Positions 54,144-63,956 are shown, counted from the stretch's first letter. The stretch: DNA of 64,000 nt from Phycicoccus avicenniae (GCF_018139485.1 NZ_JAGSNF010000001.1:309156-373155); one strand, 5' to 3'. Made by a program: numbers and translations. Notes: generated by a model not told the origin, from the sequence alone.

Positions 54144-55658
54144 ATGCCAGGCAAAGACGCCGAACCGCTCCTCGGGATGACCGCGATCGTCAAGCGCTTC
54201 CCCGGGGTCGTCGCCCTCGGGGGCGTCGATCTCGACGTGCGCCCCGGGGAGGTGCACTGCCTCCTCGGCCAGAACGGCGCCGGAAAGTCGACCCTCATCA
54301 AGGTCCTCGCCGGAGTCCACCAGCAGAACGAGGGGACGATCACCTGGGAAGGACGCGAGGTCACCCTCGGCGACCCCCAGGCGGCCATCGACCTCGGCAT
54401 CGCGGCGATGTACCAGGAGCTCGACCTCGTCGAGGGCCTCACCGTCGCCGAGAACATCTTCCTCGGGAACGAGAAGGCGCGGTACGGCTTCTCCCAGCGG
54501 GCCGCCGCCGCCGCCGAGACCGAGAAGCTGCTCGCCCGGCTCGGCCACCAGGAGATCTCGCCGCACCGCGAGGTCGGCAGCCTGTCCGCCGCCGGCCAGC
54601 AGATCGTGAGCATGGCCCGCGCGCTCTCCCGCGACGCCCGGCTCATCATCATGGACGAGCCCTCGGCCGTCCTCGACAGCGGCGAGGTCGAGCAGCTCTT
54701 CCGGGTCGTGCGCGACCTCACCGACCAGGGCGTCGCCATCGTCTACATCTCGCACCGGCTCGAGGAGATCCGCGAGATCGGCGACCGGGTCACCGTCCTC
54801 AAGGACGGCAGGACGGTCGCGACCGGCCTCGCCGTCGAGGACACCCCGACCTCCGAGATCATCCGCCTCATGACCGGCCGGGAGATCGAGTACGTCTTCC
54901 CGGACCGGACCGGCGAGGCCCTCGGCGACGTCGTGCTGCGGGTCGAGGACCTGCGCCGGGACGACGAGTTCCGGGGGGTCTCCTTCGAGGTCCGTGCCGG
55001 TGAGGTCGTCGGCCTCGCGGGCCTCGTCGGCGCCGGCCGCTCCGAGATCCTCGAGACGATCTACGGCGCGCGCCGCAGCGACGGCGGCACCGTGAGCGTC
55101 GACGGCAAGACCCTGCGGCGCGGCTCGGTGAACGCCGCCGTCGACGCGGGCGTCGGCCTCTGCCCCGAGGAGCGCAAGAGCCAGGGGCTGGTCCTCGAGG
55201 ACACCGTGACGCGCAACATCACGATGGCCAGCCTCGGCCGCTTCGCCCGCAGCGGGGTGCTGGACCAGGGTGCCGAGCGGCGCGCCGCCCTCGAGCAGAC
55301 CGAGGCCCTGGACGTCCGGCCGACCGGCGTCGACCGGGCCATCAACACCCTGTCCGGCGGGAACCAGCAGAAGGTCGTCCTCGCCCGGTGGCTGCTCCGG
55401 CAGTGCCGGGTGCTGCTCCTGGACGAGCCGACCCGCGGCGTCGACATCGGCGCCCGGTCCGAGATCTACGCCCTCGTCCGGCAGCTCGCCGACGACGGGG
55501 TGGCCGTCGTCGTCGTCTCGAGCGAGATCGAGGAGGTCCTCGGTCTCTCCGACCGGGTGCTCGTCATCGGCGAGGGCGCCGTCCTCGGCCAGGGCACGGC
55601 GGACGAGTTCGACGAGCACCGAGTGCTCGACATCATCATGAGAGGAGACGCGGCGTGA
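54144..55658 (+). CDS. Sugar/cyclitol ABC importer, duplicated ATPase (RbsA/MglA type)
   Basis: The 504-residue protein contains two ATPase domains. The first has GQNGAGKSTL, the signature-position sequence SLSAAGQQIVSMARAL and IIMDEPSAVLD; the second has a degenerate Walker A (GLVGAGRSEIL), LSGGNQQKVVLARWL and LLLDEPTRGVDIG. This asymmetry is normal for CUT2 importers of ribose, galactose, xylose or inositol. Energises the permease encoded next; the stop overlaps its GTG (GTGA). Confidence 0.95.
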   Translation: MPGKDAEPLLGMTAIVKRFPGVVALGGVDLDVRPGEVHCLLGQNGAGKSTLIKVLAGVHQQNEGTITWEGREVTLGDPQAAIDLGIAAMYQELDLVEGLTVAENIFLGNEKARYGFSQRAAAAAETEKLLARLGHQEISPHREVGSLSAAGQQIVSMARALSRDARLIIMDEPSAVLDSGEVEQLFRVVRDLTDQGVAIVYISHRLEEIREIGDRVTVLKDGRTVATGLAVEDTPTSEIIRLMTGREIEYVFPDRTGEALGDVVLRVEDLRRDDEFRGVSFEVRAGEVVGLAGLVGAGRSEILETIYGARRSDGGTVSVDGKTLRRGSVNAAVDAGVGLCPEERKSQGLVLEDTVTRNITMASLGRFARSGVLDQGAERRAALEQTEALDVRPTGVDRAINTLSGGNQQKVVLARWLLRQCRVLLLDEPTRGVDIGARSEIYALVRQLADDGVAVVVVSSEIEEVLGLSDRVLVIGEGAVLGQGTADEFDEHRVLDIIMRGDAA

Positions 55659-56716
55659 GCGTCGACGCGACCAACAAGGCCCAGGCGGGTCACGACACGG
55701 GCGAGGCGACGAGCCCCGCCGAGCCGAAGGGGGGCGGGCCCGGCGGCGCGATCGCCGGGCTGGTCCACGGCCCGGCGGGGCGCAACCTCGGCCTCGTCAT
55801 CGCCCTCGTCCTGCTCTGCGTCGTGGGGACGTTCACCGCCGGTGACCGCTTCGCCGACGTCAACAACGTCCTGACGATCCTGCGCCTGGCCGCCGTCATC
55901 GGCGTCGTGAGCATCGGGATGACCTTCGTCATCGCGAGCGGCGGCATCGACCTCTCGGTCGGCGCCATCGTCGCCCTCGCGAGCGTGTGGGCCACGACGT
56001 TGGCGACCCAGGCGATCGCCGAGGACACCCACTGGATCGTCCTGGTGACGACCGCGCTCATCGTCGGGACCGCCTGTGGTCTCGTCAACGGCGTCCTCAT
56101 CGCCTACGGACGGATGGCACCGTTCATCGTCACCCTGGCGATGCTCGCCGCTGCCCGGGGCCTCGCCGAGATCATCGCCCAGCGCCGGACCCAGATCGTC
56201 CAGGACCGGGACTTCATCGACTTCTTCGGGGGCAGCGTCCTCGGGGTGCCGGTCCTCGTCATCATCTTCGTCCTCGTCGCGATCGCCGGCTGGGTCGTCC
56301 TCAACCGCACGACCTTCGGCCGCCGCACCCTCGCGGTCGGCGGCAACGCCGAGGCGGCGCGGCTCGCGGGCATCAAGGTGCAGCGCCAGACGATGTACGT
56401 CTACGTCCTGCTCGGCCTGCTCTGCGGTCTCGCCGCGGTCATGCTCATGGCCCGCACGACGGTGGGCACCTCGACGCACGGCCTGCTCTACGAGCTCGAC
56501 GCCATCGCGGCCGTCGTCATCGGCGGCACCCTCCTCAAGGGCGGCCGCGGCACGATCGTCGGCACCGTGTTCGGCGTCCTCATCTTCACGACGCTCACCA
56601 ACGTCTTCACGCTCAACAACCTCGACACCTCGACCCAGGCCGTCGCCAAGGGCGTGATCATCATCGCCGCCGTGCTGCTCCAGCAGCGGACCAGCACCCG
56701 GCGACGATCCCCATGA
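55655..56716 (+). CDS. Sugar/cyclitol ABC importer permease (CUT2)
   Basis: The 353-residue membrane protein has a hydrophilic N-terminal 40 residues and about nine to ten helices. SIGMTFVIASGGIDLSVGAI and the coupling motif TFGRRTLAVGGNAEAARLAGIKV are signatures of the RbsC/MglC/XylH group. It probably forms a homodimer. The substrate cannot be read from sequence; the downstream oxidoreductase and isomerase-like genes favour inositol or a related cyclitol or sugar. Confidence 0.95.
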   Translation: MSVDATNKAQAGHDTGEATSPAEPKGGGPGGAIAGLVHGPAGRNLGLVIALVLLCVVGTFTAGDRFADVNNVLTILRLAAVIGVVSIGMTFVIASGGIDLSVGAIVALASVWATTLATQAIAEDTHWIVLVTTALIVGTACGLVNGVLIAYGRMAPFIVTLAMLAAARGLAEIIAQRRTQIVQDRDFIDFFGGSVLGVPVLVIIFVLVAIAGWVVLNRTTFGRRTLAVGGNAEAARLAGIKVQRQTMYVYVLLGLLCGLAAVMLMARTTVGTSTHGLLYELDAIAAVVIGGTLLKGGRGTIVGTVFGVLIFTTLTNVFTLNNLDTSTQAVAKGVIIIAAVLLQQRTSTRRRSP

Positions 56717-56790
56717 CCGGCCGGACGACCCCGTCCGGACCGTCCCATCCCCGACCCTCGCAGCACGACACCACCCAGCAAGGAGACGTC

Positions 56791-57843
56791 ATGTCACGTA
56801 CCACCATCCCCTCTCGCGCGCTGAGGCTCGTGGCCGCCGTCGGTGCGGCCGGGCTCCTCGTCGCGGGGTGCACGAGCAACTCGCCCGAGGCGTCCGAGGA
56901 CGAGGGCGGCGGCCAGAGCGGCGCCGTGAGCAACAACGACGAGCCGGGCGAGACGGTGACGATCGGGTTCTCCGGTCCGGCCGCCGACCACGGCTGGCTC
57001 GCCGCGATCAACAGCTCCGCCCTCGAGGAGGCCGAGAGCTACGAGGACATCGAGCTGCGCGCGGCGGAGGGCACGAACGACCCGAGCCTGCAGATCAGCC
57101 AGATCGAGACCTTCATCAACGAGGGCGTCGACGCCATCGTGCTGCTCCCGACCGACGGCGCCGCGCTCACCGAGGTCGCGACCCGCGCGATGGAGGCCGG
57201 CATCCCGGTCGTCAACGTCGACCGCGAGTTCTCGACGCCGTTCGCCGCCCGCACCACGGTGCTCGGCGACAACTACGGCATGGGCGTCTCGGCCGGCACC
57301 TACGCGTGCCAGCTCGTCGAGGAGAACGACCTCACCGACCCGGTCATCGCCGAGATCGCCGGCATCGACTCCCTCCCGCTGACGCAGGACCGCAGCCAGG
57401 GCTTCGCCGACGCCCTCGAGGGCTGCAACCAGGAGGTCGACAACCGCGTCGCCGCCGAGTTCACCGTGGAGTCCGGCGAGGCCGAGGCCTCGAACCTGCT
57501 CCAGGCCGCGCCGCAGATCGACATCCTGTGGAACCACGACGACGACCAGGGTGTCGGCGTCAAGGCCGCGCTCGACAACGCCAACCGTGACGAGATGTTC
57601 TTCATCGGTGGCGCCGGCTCGGCGAACGCGATGCGGTGGATCCAGGACGGCGAGATGGAGGCCACGGTCCTCTACCCGCCGACCCAGGCCGCCGACGGCA
57701 TCCGCGTCGCCCGTCTCCTCGCGCAGCAGAAGGGCATGTCGGACCTCGTCCAGCCCGCCGTCCCCCGTCGCATCGTCCTCGACGCGCCGGTCGTGACCGC
57801 GGACAACGTGGAGGAGTACCTCCCGCTGGGCTTCGAGTCCTGA
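56791..57843 (+). CDS. Sugar-binding lipoprotein of the ABC importer
   Basis: The 350-residue CUT2 solute-binding protein has a signal peptide ending in the lipobox LLVAGC (Cys near residue 27), then a polar Gly/Ser/acidic linker and the Peripla_BP_4 fold: TIGFSGPAADHGWLAAIN, ETFINEGVDAIVLLPTD, GIPVVNVDREF and LWNHDDDQGVGV. An AAGGAG ribosome site precedes the ATG. The 74 bases from the permease allow separate translation. A strong hairpin follows, ending the transporter part of the transcript or damping readthrough. Confidence 0.95.
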   Translation: MSRTTIPSRALRLVAAVGAAGLLVAGCTSNSPEASEDEGGGQSGAVSNNDEPGETVTIGFSGPAADHGWLAAINSSALEEAESYEDIELRAAEGTNDPSLQISQIETFINEGVDAIVLLPTDGAALTEVATRAMEAGIPVVNVDREFSTPFAARTTVLGDNYGMGVSAGTYACQLVEENDLTDPVIAEIAGIDSLPLTQDRSQGFADALEGCNQEVDNRVAAEFTVESGEAEASNLLQAAPQIDILWNHDDDQGVGVKAALDNANRDEMFFIGGAGSANAMRWIQDGEMEATVLYPPTQAADGIRVARLLAQQKGMSDLVQPAVPRRIVLDAPVVTADNVEEYLPLGFES

Positions 57844-57851
57844 TCCCCCTC

Positions 57852-57890
57852 GGGGTCCGCCGGTGGTCGCACCGACCGCCGGCGGACCCC
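57852..57890 (+). terminator. Hairpin terminator after the binding-protein gene
   Basis: GGGGTCCGCCGG pairs with CCGGCGGACCCC and the stem continues by several more pairs to a small loop, 8 bases after the stop. It separates the transporter genes from the oxidoreductase gene. Confidence 0.8.
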
Positions 57891-57928
57891 GCCGTCCACC
57901 TCTGGCGACCCGCCGGAAAGGCTCCACG

Positions 57929-59167
57929 ATGACGACAGACACGACGACCGCAGCCGCCCCCGCCGCGGCAGGCGACCGGTCCCCGGGCCGGATCGGGATC
58001 GGCATGGTCGGCTACGCGTTCATGGGCATGGCCCACTCGCAGGGGTGGCGCAACGCGCGCAGCTTCTTCGACCCGCCGCTCGTCCCGGACCTCGTCGCCA
58101 TCGGGGGCCGCAACGCCGAGGCCGCGGGCGAGATGGCCCGCCGCTTCGACTGGCAGCACGTCGAGACCGACTGGCGGGCCCTCGTCGAGCGGCCGGACGT
58201 CGACCTCGTCGACATCTGCACCCCGGGGGACACCCACGCCGACATCGCGGTCGCCGCGCTCGAGGCCGGCAAGCACGTCCTCTGCGAGAAGCCGCTCGCG
58301 AACACCCTCGAGGAGGCCCGCCGGATGGCCGAGGCCGCCGAACGGGCGAGCGAGCACGGCGTACGGGCCATGGTCGGCTTCACCTACCGCCGGGTCCCGG
58401 CCCTCGCCCTGGCCCGGCAGCTCGTGCAGGAGGGCCGGATCGGTCGGATCCGGCACATCCGGGCGCAGTACCTCCAGGACTGGCTCGTCGACCCGGAGTC
58501 GCCGCTCAGCTGGCGGCTGCAGAAGGACCGCGCCGGGTCCGGGGCGCTCGGGGACATCGGGGCCCACGTCATCGACCTCGCGCACTTCGTCACCGGCCAG
58601 CGCCTCACCGGCGTGAGCGCCCTCACCGAGACCTTCGTCCACGAGCGCCCGCTGCCCGGGGACTCCCACCACGGCCTCACGACGACCCCCGGTACCGGCC
58701 GCGGTCCCGTCACCGTCGACGACGCCGCCGTGTTCATCGGCCGCACCGACGCCGGGGCGCTCGCCTCCTTCGAGGCCACGCGCTACGCCACCGGGCGCAA
58801 GAACGCCATCCGCCTCGAGGTCAACGGCTCCGACGGCAGCCTCGCCTTCGACTTCGAGGACATGAACGTCCTCCACGTCCACGATGCCTCGACCGACGCC
58901 CGGGAGTCGGGCTTCACCCGGGTCGTCGTCACCGAGGGCAGCCACCCCTACGTCGACCACTGGTGGCCGGCCGGGCACGGCCTCGGCTACGAGCACGGCT
59001 TCACCCACCAGGCCGCCGACCTCATCGCCGCCATCGCCGCGGGCACCGACCCCGAGCCCACCTTCGCCGACGGCCTCGCCGTCCAGGAGGTCCTCGCCGC
59101 CGTCGAGGCCAGCGCCGCGAACGACAGCTGCTGGACGCCGGTCGCCGGCGCCCCCGGCCGCCACTAG
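57929..59167 (+). CDS. Gfo/Idh/MocA-family oxidoreductase
   Basis: The 412-residue NAD(P)-dependent enzyme has an N-terminal Rossmann domain (GIGMVGYAFMGMAHSQGW, about 22-40; VDICTPGDTHADI; LCEKPLAN with the conserved Glu-Lys-Pro) and a C-terminal substrate domain with GSGALGDIGAHVIDLAHFV, containing the active-site Asp and His. Family members oxidise sugars or inositol, for example inositol 2-dehydrogenase. Linkage to the CUT2 importer supports oxidation of the imported compound to a keto sugar or inosose. Cytoplasmic, no signal. Confidence 0.92.
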   Translation: MTTDTTTAAAPAAAGDRSPGRIGIGMVGYAFMGMAHSQGWRNARSFFDPPLVPDLVAIGGRNAEAAGEMARRFDWQHVETDWRALVERPDVDLVDICTPGDTHADIAVAALEAGKHVLCEKPLANTLEEARRMAEAAERASEHGVRAMVGFTYRRVPALALARQLVQEGRIGRIRHIRAQYLQDWLVDPESPLSWRLQKDRAGSGALGDIGAHVIDLAHFVTGQRLTGVSALTETFVHERPLPGDSHHGLTTTPGTGRGPVTVDDAAVFIGRTDAGALASFEATRYATGRKNAIRLEVNGSDGSLAFDFEDMNVLHVHDASTDARESGFTRVVVTEGSHPYVDHWWPAGHGLGYEHGFTHQAADLIAAIAAGTDPEPTFADGLAVQEVLAAVEASAANDSCWTPVAGAPGRH

Positions 59168-59308
59168 AGCCCCCCGCCATCGGGGCAGCACCACCCGCAG
59201 CACGCCCACTCACACGTGACCGACCACCACGATCCCCGGAAGGAGCCCGACCGGTCCACCGCTGCACCACCGCTTCACCTCATGTCATTGCAGTGACGAA
59301 GGAGCACC

Positions 59309-60424
59309 ATGAACAGCGACAACGACGTCCGCGACTCCGGTCTGGTCCGCAAGCTGGGCCTCAACCGGCGCCAGCTCTTCGCGGCGACGACCGGCATGGC
59401 GGCCGCGGCCGCCCTCACCGCCCGTCCGGCCGTCGCCGGCCCCGCGGGGAACGCCAACGGCACCCTCGTGCCCGCGAGCAAGCGCGGCATCATCCTCTAC
59501 ACCGTCCGCGACGCCGTCTCCCGCGACCCGCTGAGCTCGCCGTACGCGTCGGGCTTCCAGGCGGTCCTCGCCGAGCTGTCGGAGATCGGGTACCGGCAGA
59601 TCGAGTTCGCCGGCTTCCGCCAGCACGCGAACTCCCCGGGCGGCAACGACCTCAACACCCCGGAGGGCGCGACCCTCCTGCGGTCGTGGCTCGACGCGGG
59701 CGGCCTCCAGGCCGAGGGCAACCACGGCTCGATCCCCGGCGACCTCAGCGAGGCCTCGCTCGACCGCTTCGACCGCGACTGCGAGATCGCGAACATCCTC
59801 GGCCTCGGTCACATCGGCACCGGCAGCGACCCGACCCGCAGCGCGTACGTCGCCGACTGGGCCGCCGCCGCCGAGCGCTGGAACGTCCTCGGCGAGCGGG
59901 CCGCGGGCCACGGGCTCAAGCTGTACACGCACAACCACGACATCGCCTACACCTTCCTCCTCGACAGCGGGCCCGCGGACCAGGCCGGCAACCCGACGCG
60001 CAGCACCGGCATCCGGCGGCTCGAGTACTTCCTCGAGCACACCGACCCGTCGTACGTCTACCTCGAGATGGACATCTACTGGGCGCACGTCGCGCAGTAC
60101 AAGCACACGTCCTACACGGCGCCGGACGGCTCGACGGTCGAGTCGGTGTTCGACCCGGCCGCCCTCGTCGCGTCGAAGACGAAGCGGTACCCGCTCTTCC
60201 ACGCCAAGGACGGCCGCCGCGACGACTCGCAGGCCAACGGGTACGTCATGACGCCGTTCGGCGAGGGGGACATCGACTACTCGACGTTCTTCCGCCGGGT
60301 CGGCAAGGCGCACCACAACCCGATGTGGGAGCAGGACACCGCCCCCGGTGGCTCGACCGCCCCCGCCCAGTCGCTCGACTTCGCGCGGCTCAGCTACACC
60401 AACATGTCGGCCCTGCGCGGCTGA
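59309..60424 (+). CDS. Tat-exported sugar phosphate isomerase/epimerase-like TIM-barrel protein
   Basis: The 371-residue protein begins with a twin-arginine signal (NRRQLFAATTGMAAAAALTA, residues about 19-38, ending PAVAG), so it should be folded and exported. The mature part is an AP-endonuclease-2-like TIM barrel: IGYRQIEFAGF, EGNHGSIPG, LKLYTHNHDIAY, YLEMDIYW and FHAKDG carry the expected acidic and His metal ligands. Relatives act as inosose dehydratases, epimerases or isomerases of sugars. Export is odd for such a fold but known in actinobacterial clusters with dehydrogenases. GAAGGAG precedes the ATG. Confidence 0.9.
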   Translation: MNSDNDVRDSGLVRKLGLNRRQLFAATTGMAAAAALTARPAVAGPAGNANGTLVPASKRGIILYTVRDAVSRDPLSSPYASGFQAVLAELSEIGYRQIEFAGFRQHANSPGGNDLNTPEGATLLRSWLDAGGLQAEGNHGSIPGDLSEASLDRFDRDCEIANILGLGHIGTGSDPTRSAYVADWAAAAERWNVLGERAAGHGLKLYTHNHDIAYTFLLDSGPADQAGNPTRSTGIRRLEYFLEHTDPSYVYLEMDIYWAHVAQYKHTSYTAPDGSTVESVFDPAALVASKTKRYPLFHAKDGRRDDSQANGYVMTPFGEGDIDYSTFFRRVGKAHHNPMWEQDTAPGGSTAPAQSLDFARLSYTNMSALRG

Positions 60425-60435
60425 CGACGCACGAC

Positions 60436-60454
60436 CCACCGCACCCCGCGGTGG
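60436..60454 (+). terminator. Short hairpin between the isomerase and dehydrogenase genes
   Basis: CCACCGC-ACCCC-GCGGTGG is a perfect 7-bp stem 11 bases after the stop. It may be a weak terminator or an RNA-stability element within one transcript. Confidence 0.5.
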
Positions 60455-60540
60455 CGCCGGCCCCGGTGGGGCCCCCATGGCCGTTGCAGCGGCGGTGGCT
60501 CCACCGGGACCGGCTCGCCCTACTCACGAAGGACGTGGAC

Positions 60541-63500
60541 ATGAAGTGTATTAGCCGAGCGAGGAGAGTGCGGATGGTCCCCATCATCGCGTCGCTCTCG
60601 CTCGCCCTGACCGGCGCCGCGGGCGTCGTGGCCTCCCCTGCGGCCGCGCACGACGGCGTCGACCACGGAGCCGAGGCCGGCTCCGAGGAAGCGCTCGACT
60701 GGTCGAACTACGAGAAGATCACCCTGACGAAGGACACCGGCGAGCCGATCGACATGGCGGTCATGCCGGACGGGCGGGTCCTGCACACCGCCCGCAACGG
60801 CGACGTCCGGCTCACCGACCCCGACGTCGGCACGACGCGGGTCGTCACGACCGTCCCGGTCTACAGCAACTCCGAGGACGGCCTGCAGACCGTCACCCTC
60901 GACCCGGACTTCGAGGAGAACGGCTGGGTCTACCTCTACTACGCGCCGCTGGAGATGGAGGCGCCGTACGTCGAGCGCACCCCCTCCGGCTCCGCCCCGA
61001 ACACCCTGCCCGCCGGGGCCGACGCGTCGTACTGGGACCAGTGGCTCGGCTACAACCAGCTGACCCGCGTCCGGTGGGACGAGGAGTCCGACAGCCTCGA
61101 CATGAGCACCGAGCAGGTGATCCTCACCGTCGAGAACCAGCGCGGCCAGTGCTGCCACGTCGCCGGTGACGTCGACTTCGACGCCGACGGCAACCTCTAC
61201 CTCTCGACCGGCGACAACACCCCCGCGAGCACCCCGGGTGCCAACGGGTTCGCGCCGAACAACGACGCTCCCGGGATGAACCCGGGGCTGGACTCGCGGC
61301 GCGGCGCGGGGAGCACGAACGACCTGCGCGGCGCGATCCTGCGGATCCACGTCGAGGAGGACGGCAGCTACACGATCCCGGACGGCAACCTCTTCCCCGT
61401 GGGGACGGAGAACACCCGCCCGGAGATCTTCGTCATGGGGCTGCGCAACCCGTTCCGGATGGACGTCGACCCCGGCACCGGCTCGGTGTCCTGGGGCGAC
61501 TACGGCCCGGACGCCGGCGCCGCGAACCCCGAGCGCGGTCCGATGGGGCTCGTCGAGTGGCAGACGACCGGCATCGACACCCCGATGAACGGCGGCTGGC
61601 CGTACTGCACGGGTGACTCCTTCGACTACAACGAGTGGGACTTCGCGACGGCCACCCCGGGCGAGTTCTTCGACTGTGCCGCGGGCGCCGAGAACAACAG
61701 CCGCTGGAACACCGGTCTGGCCGTCGTGCCGCCGGCCACCCCGGCGACGCTCTGGTACGGCGACGACGCCGACGACCAGCCGTGGCCCGAGCTGACGGAC
61801 TTCGGTCCCGGCGGCCAGGGCCCGATGGGCGGCCCGGTCTACACCTACGACCCGGACAACCCCTCGACGACGAAGTTCCCCGAGTACTGGCACGAGAAGG
61901 CGTTCTTCGCCGAGTTCTCGCAGGACTACCTCGCGGTGTTCGACGTCCAGTGGCCGAACGGGCCGGTGGACCACATCACCCACTTCCTGCCGAACAGCGC
62001 GCTCGAGACGAACGGGCAGCCGATCACCGACAGCCCGATCGACATCGAGTTCGGTGCCGACGGCTCGCTCTACGTCCTCGACTACGGCAACGGCTTCTTC
62101 CGCCAGAACCCCGAGGCCGGGCTGTACCGGATCGACTACTCGCCGGGCAACAAGGCGCCGACGGCCGTCATCGCCGCCGACCCCTCCTCCGGCAGCAGCG
62201 CCCCGCTCACCGTCGCCTTCGACGGGTCCGGGTCCTCCGACCCCGAGGGCGGCGCCCTCACCTACGAGTGGGACTTCACCGGTGACGGCAGCTTCGACGC
62301 CACCGGCGTCGAGGTCGAGCACACCTACGACGAGCTCGGGTCCTTCACGGCCCGCCTGCGGGTCACCGACCCCGAGGGCCGGGTCGGCATCACGAGCACG
62401 ACGGTGAGCGTCGGCAACGTCGCCCCGGCCATCGACGTCAGCGTCCCGGACGGTGCGTTCTTCGACTGGGGCCAGGCCGTGCCGATGACGGTGACGACCG
62501 ACGACCCCGAGGACGGCACCGCGACGGTCTGCTCGCGGGTCCGCTGGACCTTCGGGCTCGGGCACGACTCGCACGCGCACCCGCTGAGCCAGGGCACGGG
62601 CTGCTCGTTCGGCATCCCCACGCCGGCCGACGCGACCGAGCACGGCGAGACGGAGAACATCTTCGGCGTCGTCGTCATCCGGTACACCGACGCGGGCGCG
62701 AACGGGGTCGCCCCGGCGACCTCCGAGGTCTCGCTCATCCTCAACCCGAAGCCCCAGGAGGCCGAGTGGGCCGACGTCCAGCAGGGCGTCGAGCTCGTCG
62801 ACGACGTCGACGCGAGCGGTCTGCGCCGGGTCGAGGGTCTCGACCCGGGCGACCACCTCGCCTGGGACCCGGTGAACTTCACCGGCATCGACGACGTCAC
62901 CGTGCGGGCCTCCGGGTCCGGCACCCTCCAGCTGCGCTGGGACGCCGCCGACGCCGAGCCGTTCGCCACGGTCGACGTCGACAGCACCGGGTGGTCCGAC
63001 ACGACCGCCTCGCTGGCGAACGCCCCCGAGGGCACCGGGGTCCTGTACCTCACCTCGACGGGCGGGGTCGTCCTCGACCGGCTGACCTTCGGCGGGACCG
63101 GTGTCGCGGACACGACGCCGCCGACGGCCTCGGTCGAGCTCACGCCGGCGCAGCCGACGGGCGACAACGGCTGGTACACCGGCAACGTCACGGTGCGCTT
63201 CACCGCCACCGACGACGGGACGGTCGCCTCGCAGCAGTTCTCCACCGACGGCGGGCAGACGTGGACGACCGTGTCCTCTCGCAACCCGACGACGACGGTC
63301 TCGGCGGAGGGCGTCACGACGCTCCTCTACCGGGCGACCGACAGCGGCGGGAACGTCTCCGAGGTCGGGTCGGTGACGATCCGGATCGACCGGACCCCGC
63401 CGGTCGTCGACGTCACGGGCGTCGAGGACGGGGCCGAGGTCGGGGCGTCGCAGGACGTGGAGTGGACCGCGTCCGACGCCACGTCCGGGGTCGCCGAGGT

Positions 63501-63897
63501 GACCGCCACGCTCGACGGCGAGCCCGCCGAGGGTCCGCTCGCCCTGTGGCGGCTCGACCTCGGGGAGCACGTCCTCGTCGTCACCGCGACGGACGAGGCC
63601 GGCCACACGACGAGCGAGACCGTGACGTTCACCGTCACGACCTCGCTCACCGAGCTCCGCGCCCTCGTCGAGCGGTTCGCCGACGACGGCGCGGTGACCA
63701 CCAAGGGCGAGCGTCAGCTCGTCAAGAAGCTGGACCAGGCCGACAAGCACGCCGGTGCGGGCCGGGACGCCGCCGCGATCGCCCAGCTGCGGGGCCTCAT
63801 CGGGCTCCTCCGCGATGCGACGCTGGTGAGCGACCCCGAGGCCGCCGACGCGCTGCGCCGGAACGCCGAGGAGGTGGTCCGGCAGCTGCAGGCCTGA
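60541..63897 (+). CDS. Secreted glucose/sorbosone dehydrogenase-like protein with PKD, Ig-like and FIMAH domains
   Basis: The 1118-residue exported protein has a signal peptide (cut near SPAAAHDG, residue 36), then a beta-propeller of the glucose/sorbosone dehydrogenase family (about 50-535; MAVMPDGRVLHTARNGDV, GQCCHVAGDVDFDADGNLYLSTGDN, LRGAILRIHV, RPEIFVMGLRNPFR). A PKD domain (540-625), a CBM6-like beta-sandwich (about 750-853), two Ig-like domains (about 857-1033) and a C-terminal FIMAH helical domain (about 1035-1118; LRALVERFADDGAVTTKGERQL) follow. It probably oxidises or binds sugars outside the cell, with PQQ as the family cofactor. The start codons ATG AAG TGT ATT are strikingly low in GC. 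It is followed at once by the artefact-like G/C runs. Confidence 0.9.
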   Translation: MKCISRARRVRMVPIIASLSLALTGAAGVVASPAAAHDGVDHGAEAGSEEALDWSNYEKITLTKDTGEPIDMAVMPDGRVLHTARNGDVRLTDPDVGTTRVVTTVPVYSNSEDGLQTVTLDPDFEENGWVYLYYAPLEMEAPYVERTPSGSAPNTLPAGADASYWDQWLGYNQLTRVRWDEESDSLDMSTEQVILTVENQRGQCCHVAGDVDFDADGNLYLSTGDNTPASTPGANGFAPNNDAPGMNPGLDSRRGAGSTNDLRGAILRIHVEEDGSYTIPDGNLFPVGTENTRPEIFVMGLRNPFRMDVDPGTGSVSWGDYGPDAGAANPERGPMGLVEWQTTGIDTPMNGGWPYCTGDSFDYNEWDFATATPGEFFDCAAGAENNSRWNTGLAVVPPATPATLWYGDDADDQPWPELTDFGPGGQGPMGGPVYTYDPDNPSTTKFPEYWHEKAFFAEFSQDYLAVFDVQWPNGPVDHITHFLPNSALETNGQPITDSPIDIEFGADGSLYVLDYGNGFFRQNPEAGLYRIDYSPGNKAPTAVIAADPSSGSSAPLTVAFDGSGSSDPEGGALTYEWDFTGDGSFDATGVEVEHTYDELGSFTARLRVTDPEGRVGITSTTVSVGNVAPAIDVSVPDGAFFDWGQAVPMTVTTDDPEDGTATVCSRVRWTFGLGHDSHAHPLSQGTGCSFGIPTPADATEHGETENIFGVVVIRYTDAGANGVAPATSEVSLILNPKPQEAEWADVQQGVELVDDVDASGLRRVEGLDPGDHLAWDPVNFTGIDDVTVRASGSGTLQLRWDAADAEPFATVDVDSTGWSDTTASLANAPEGTGVLYLTSTGGVVLDRLTFGGTGVADTTPPTASVELTPAQPTGDNGWYTGNVTVRFTATDDGTVASQQFSTDGGQTWTTVSSRNPTTTVSAEGVTTLLYRATDSGGNVSEVGSVTIRIDRTPPVVDVTGVEDGAEVGASQDVEWTASDATSGVAEVTATLDGEPAEGPLALWRLDLGEHVLVVTATDEAGHTTSETVTFTVTTSLTELRALVERFADDGAVTTKGERQLVKKLDQADKHAGAGRDAAAIAQLRGLIGLLRDATLVSDPEAADALRRNAEEVVRQLQA

Positions 63898-63909
63898 GCA
63901 CGACCGTGG

Positions 63910-63956
63910 GGGGGGGGGGGGCCCCCCCCCCCCCCCCCGGGCCCCCCCCCCCCCCG
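63910..63956. other. G and C homopolymer runs at the window end, probable artefact
   Basis: Long uninterrupted runs of G and C without other bases follow the last stop codon, just like those at 38456-38549. A natural terminator hairpin was probably misread here. The remaining bases to 64000 hold nothing I can assign. Confidence 0.5.

Noticed and set aside
58045..60540. An in-frame extension of nearly 2.5 kb upstream of the dehydrogenase gene.
   Set aside because: It overlaps the oxidoreductase and isomerase genes in another frame and is Arg/Pro/Gly-rich. A signal peptide and ribosome site at 60541 mark the real start.
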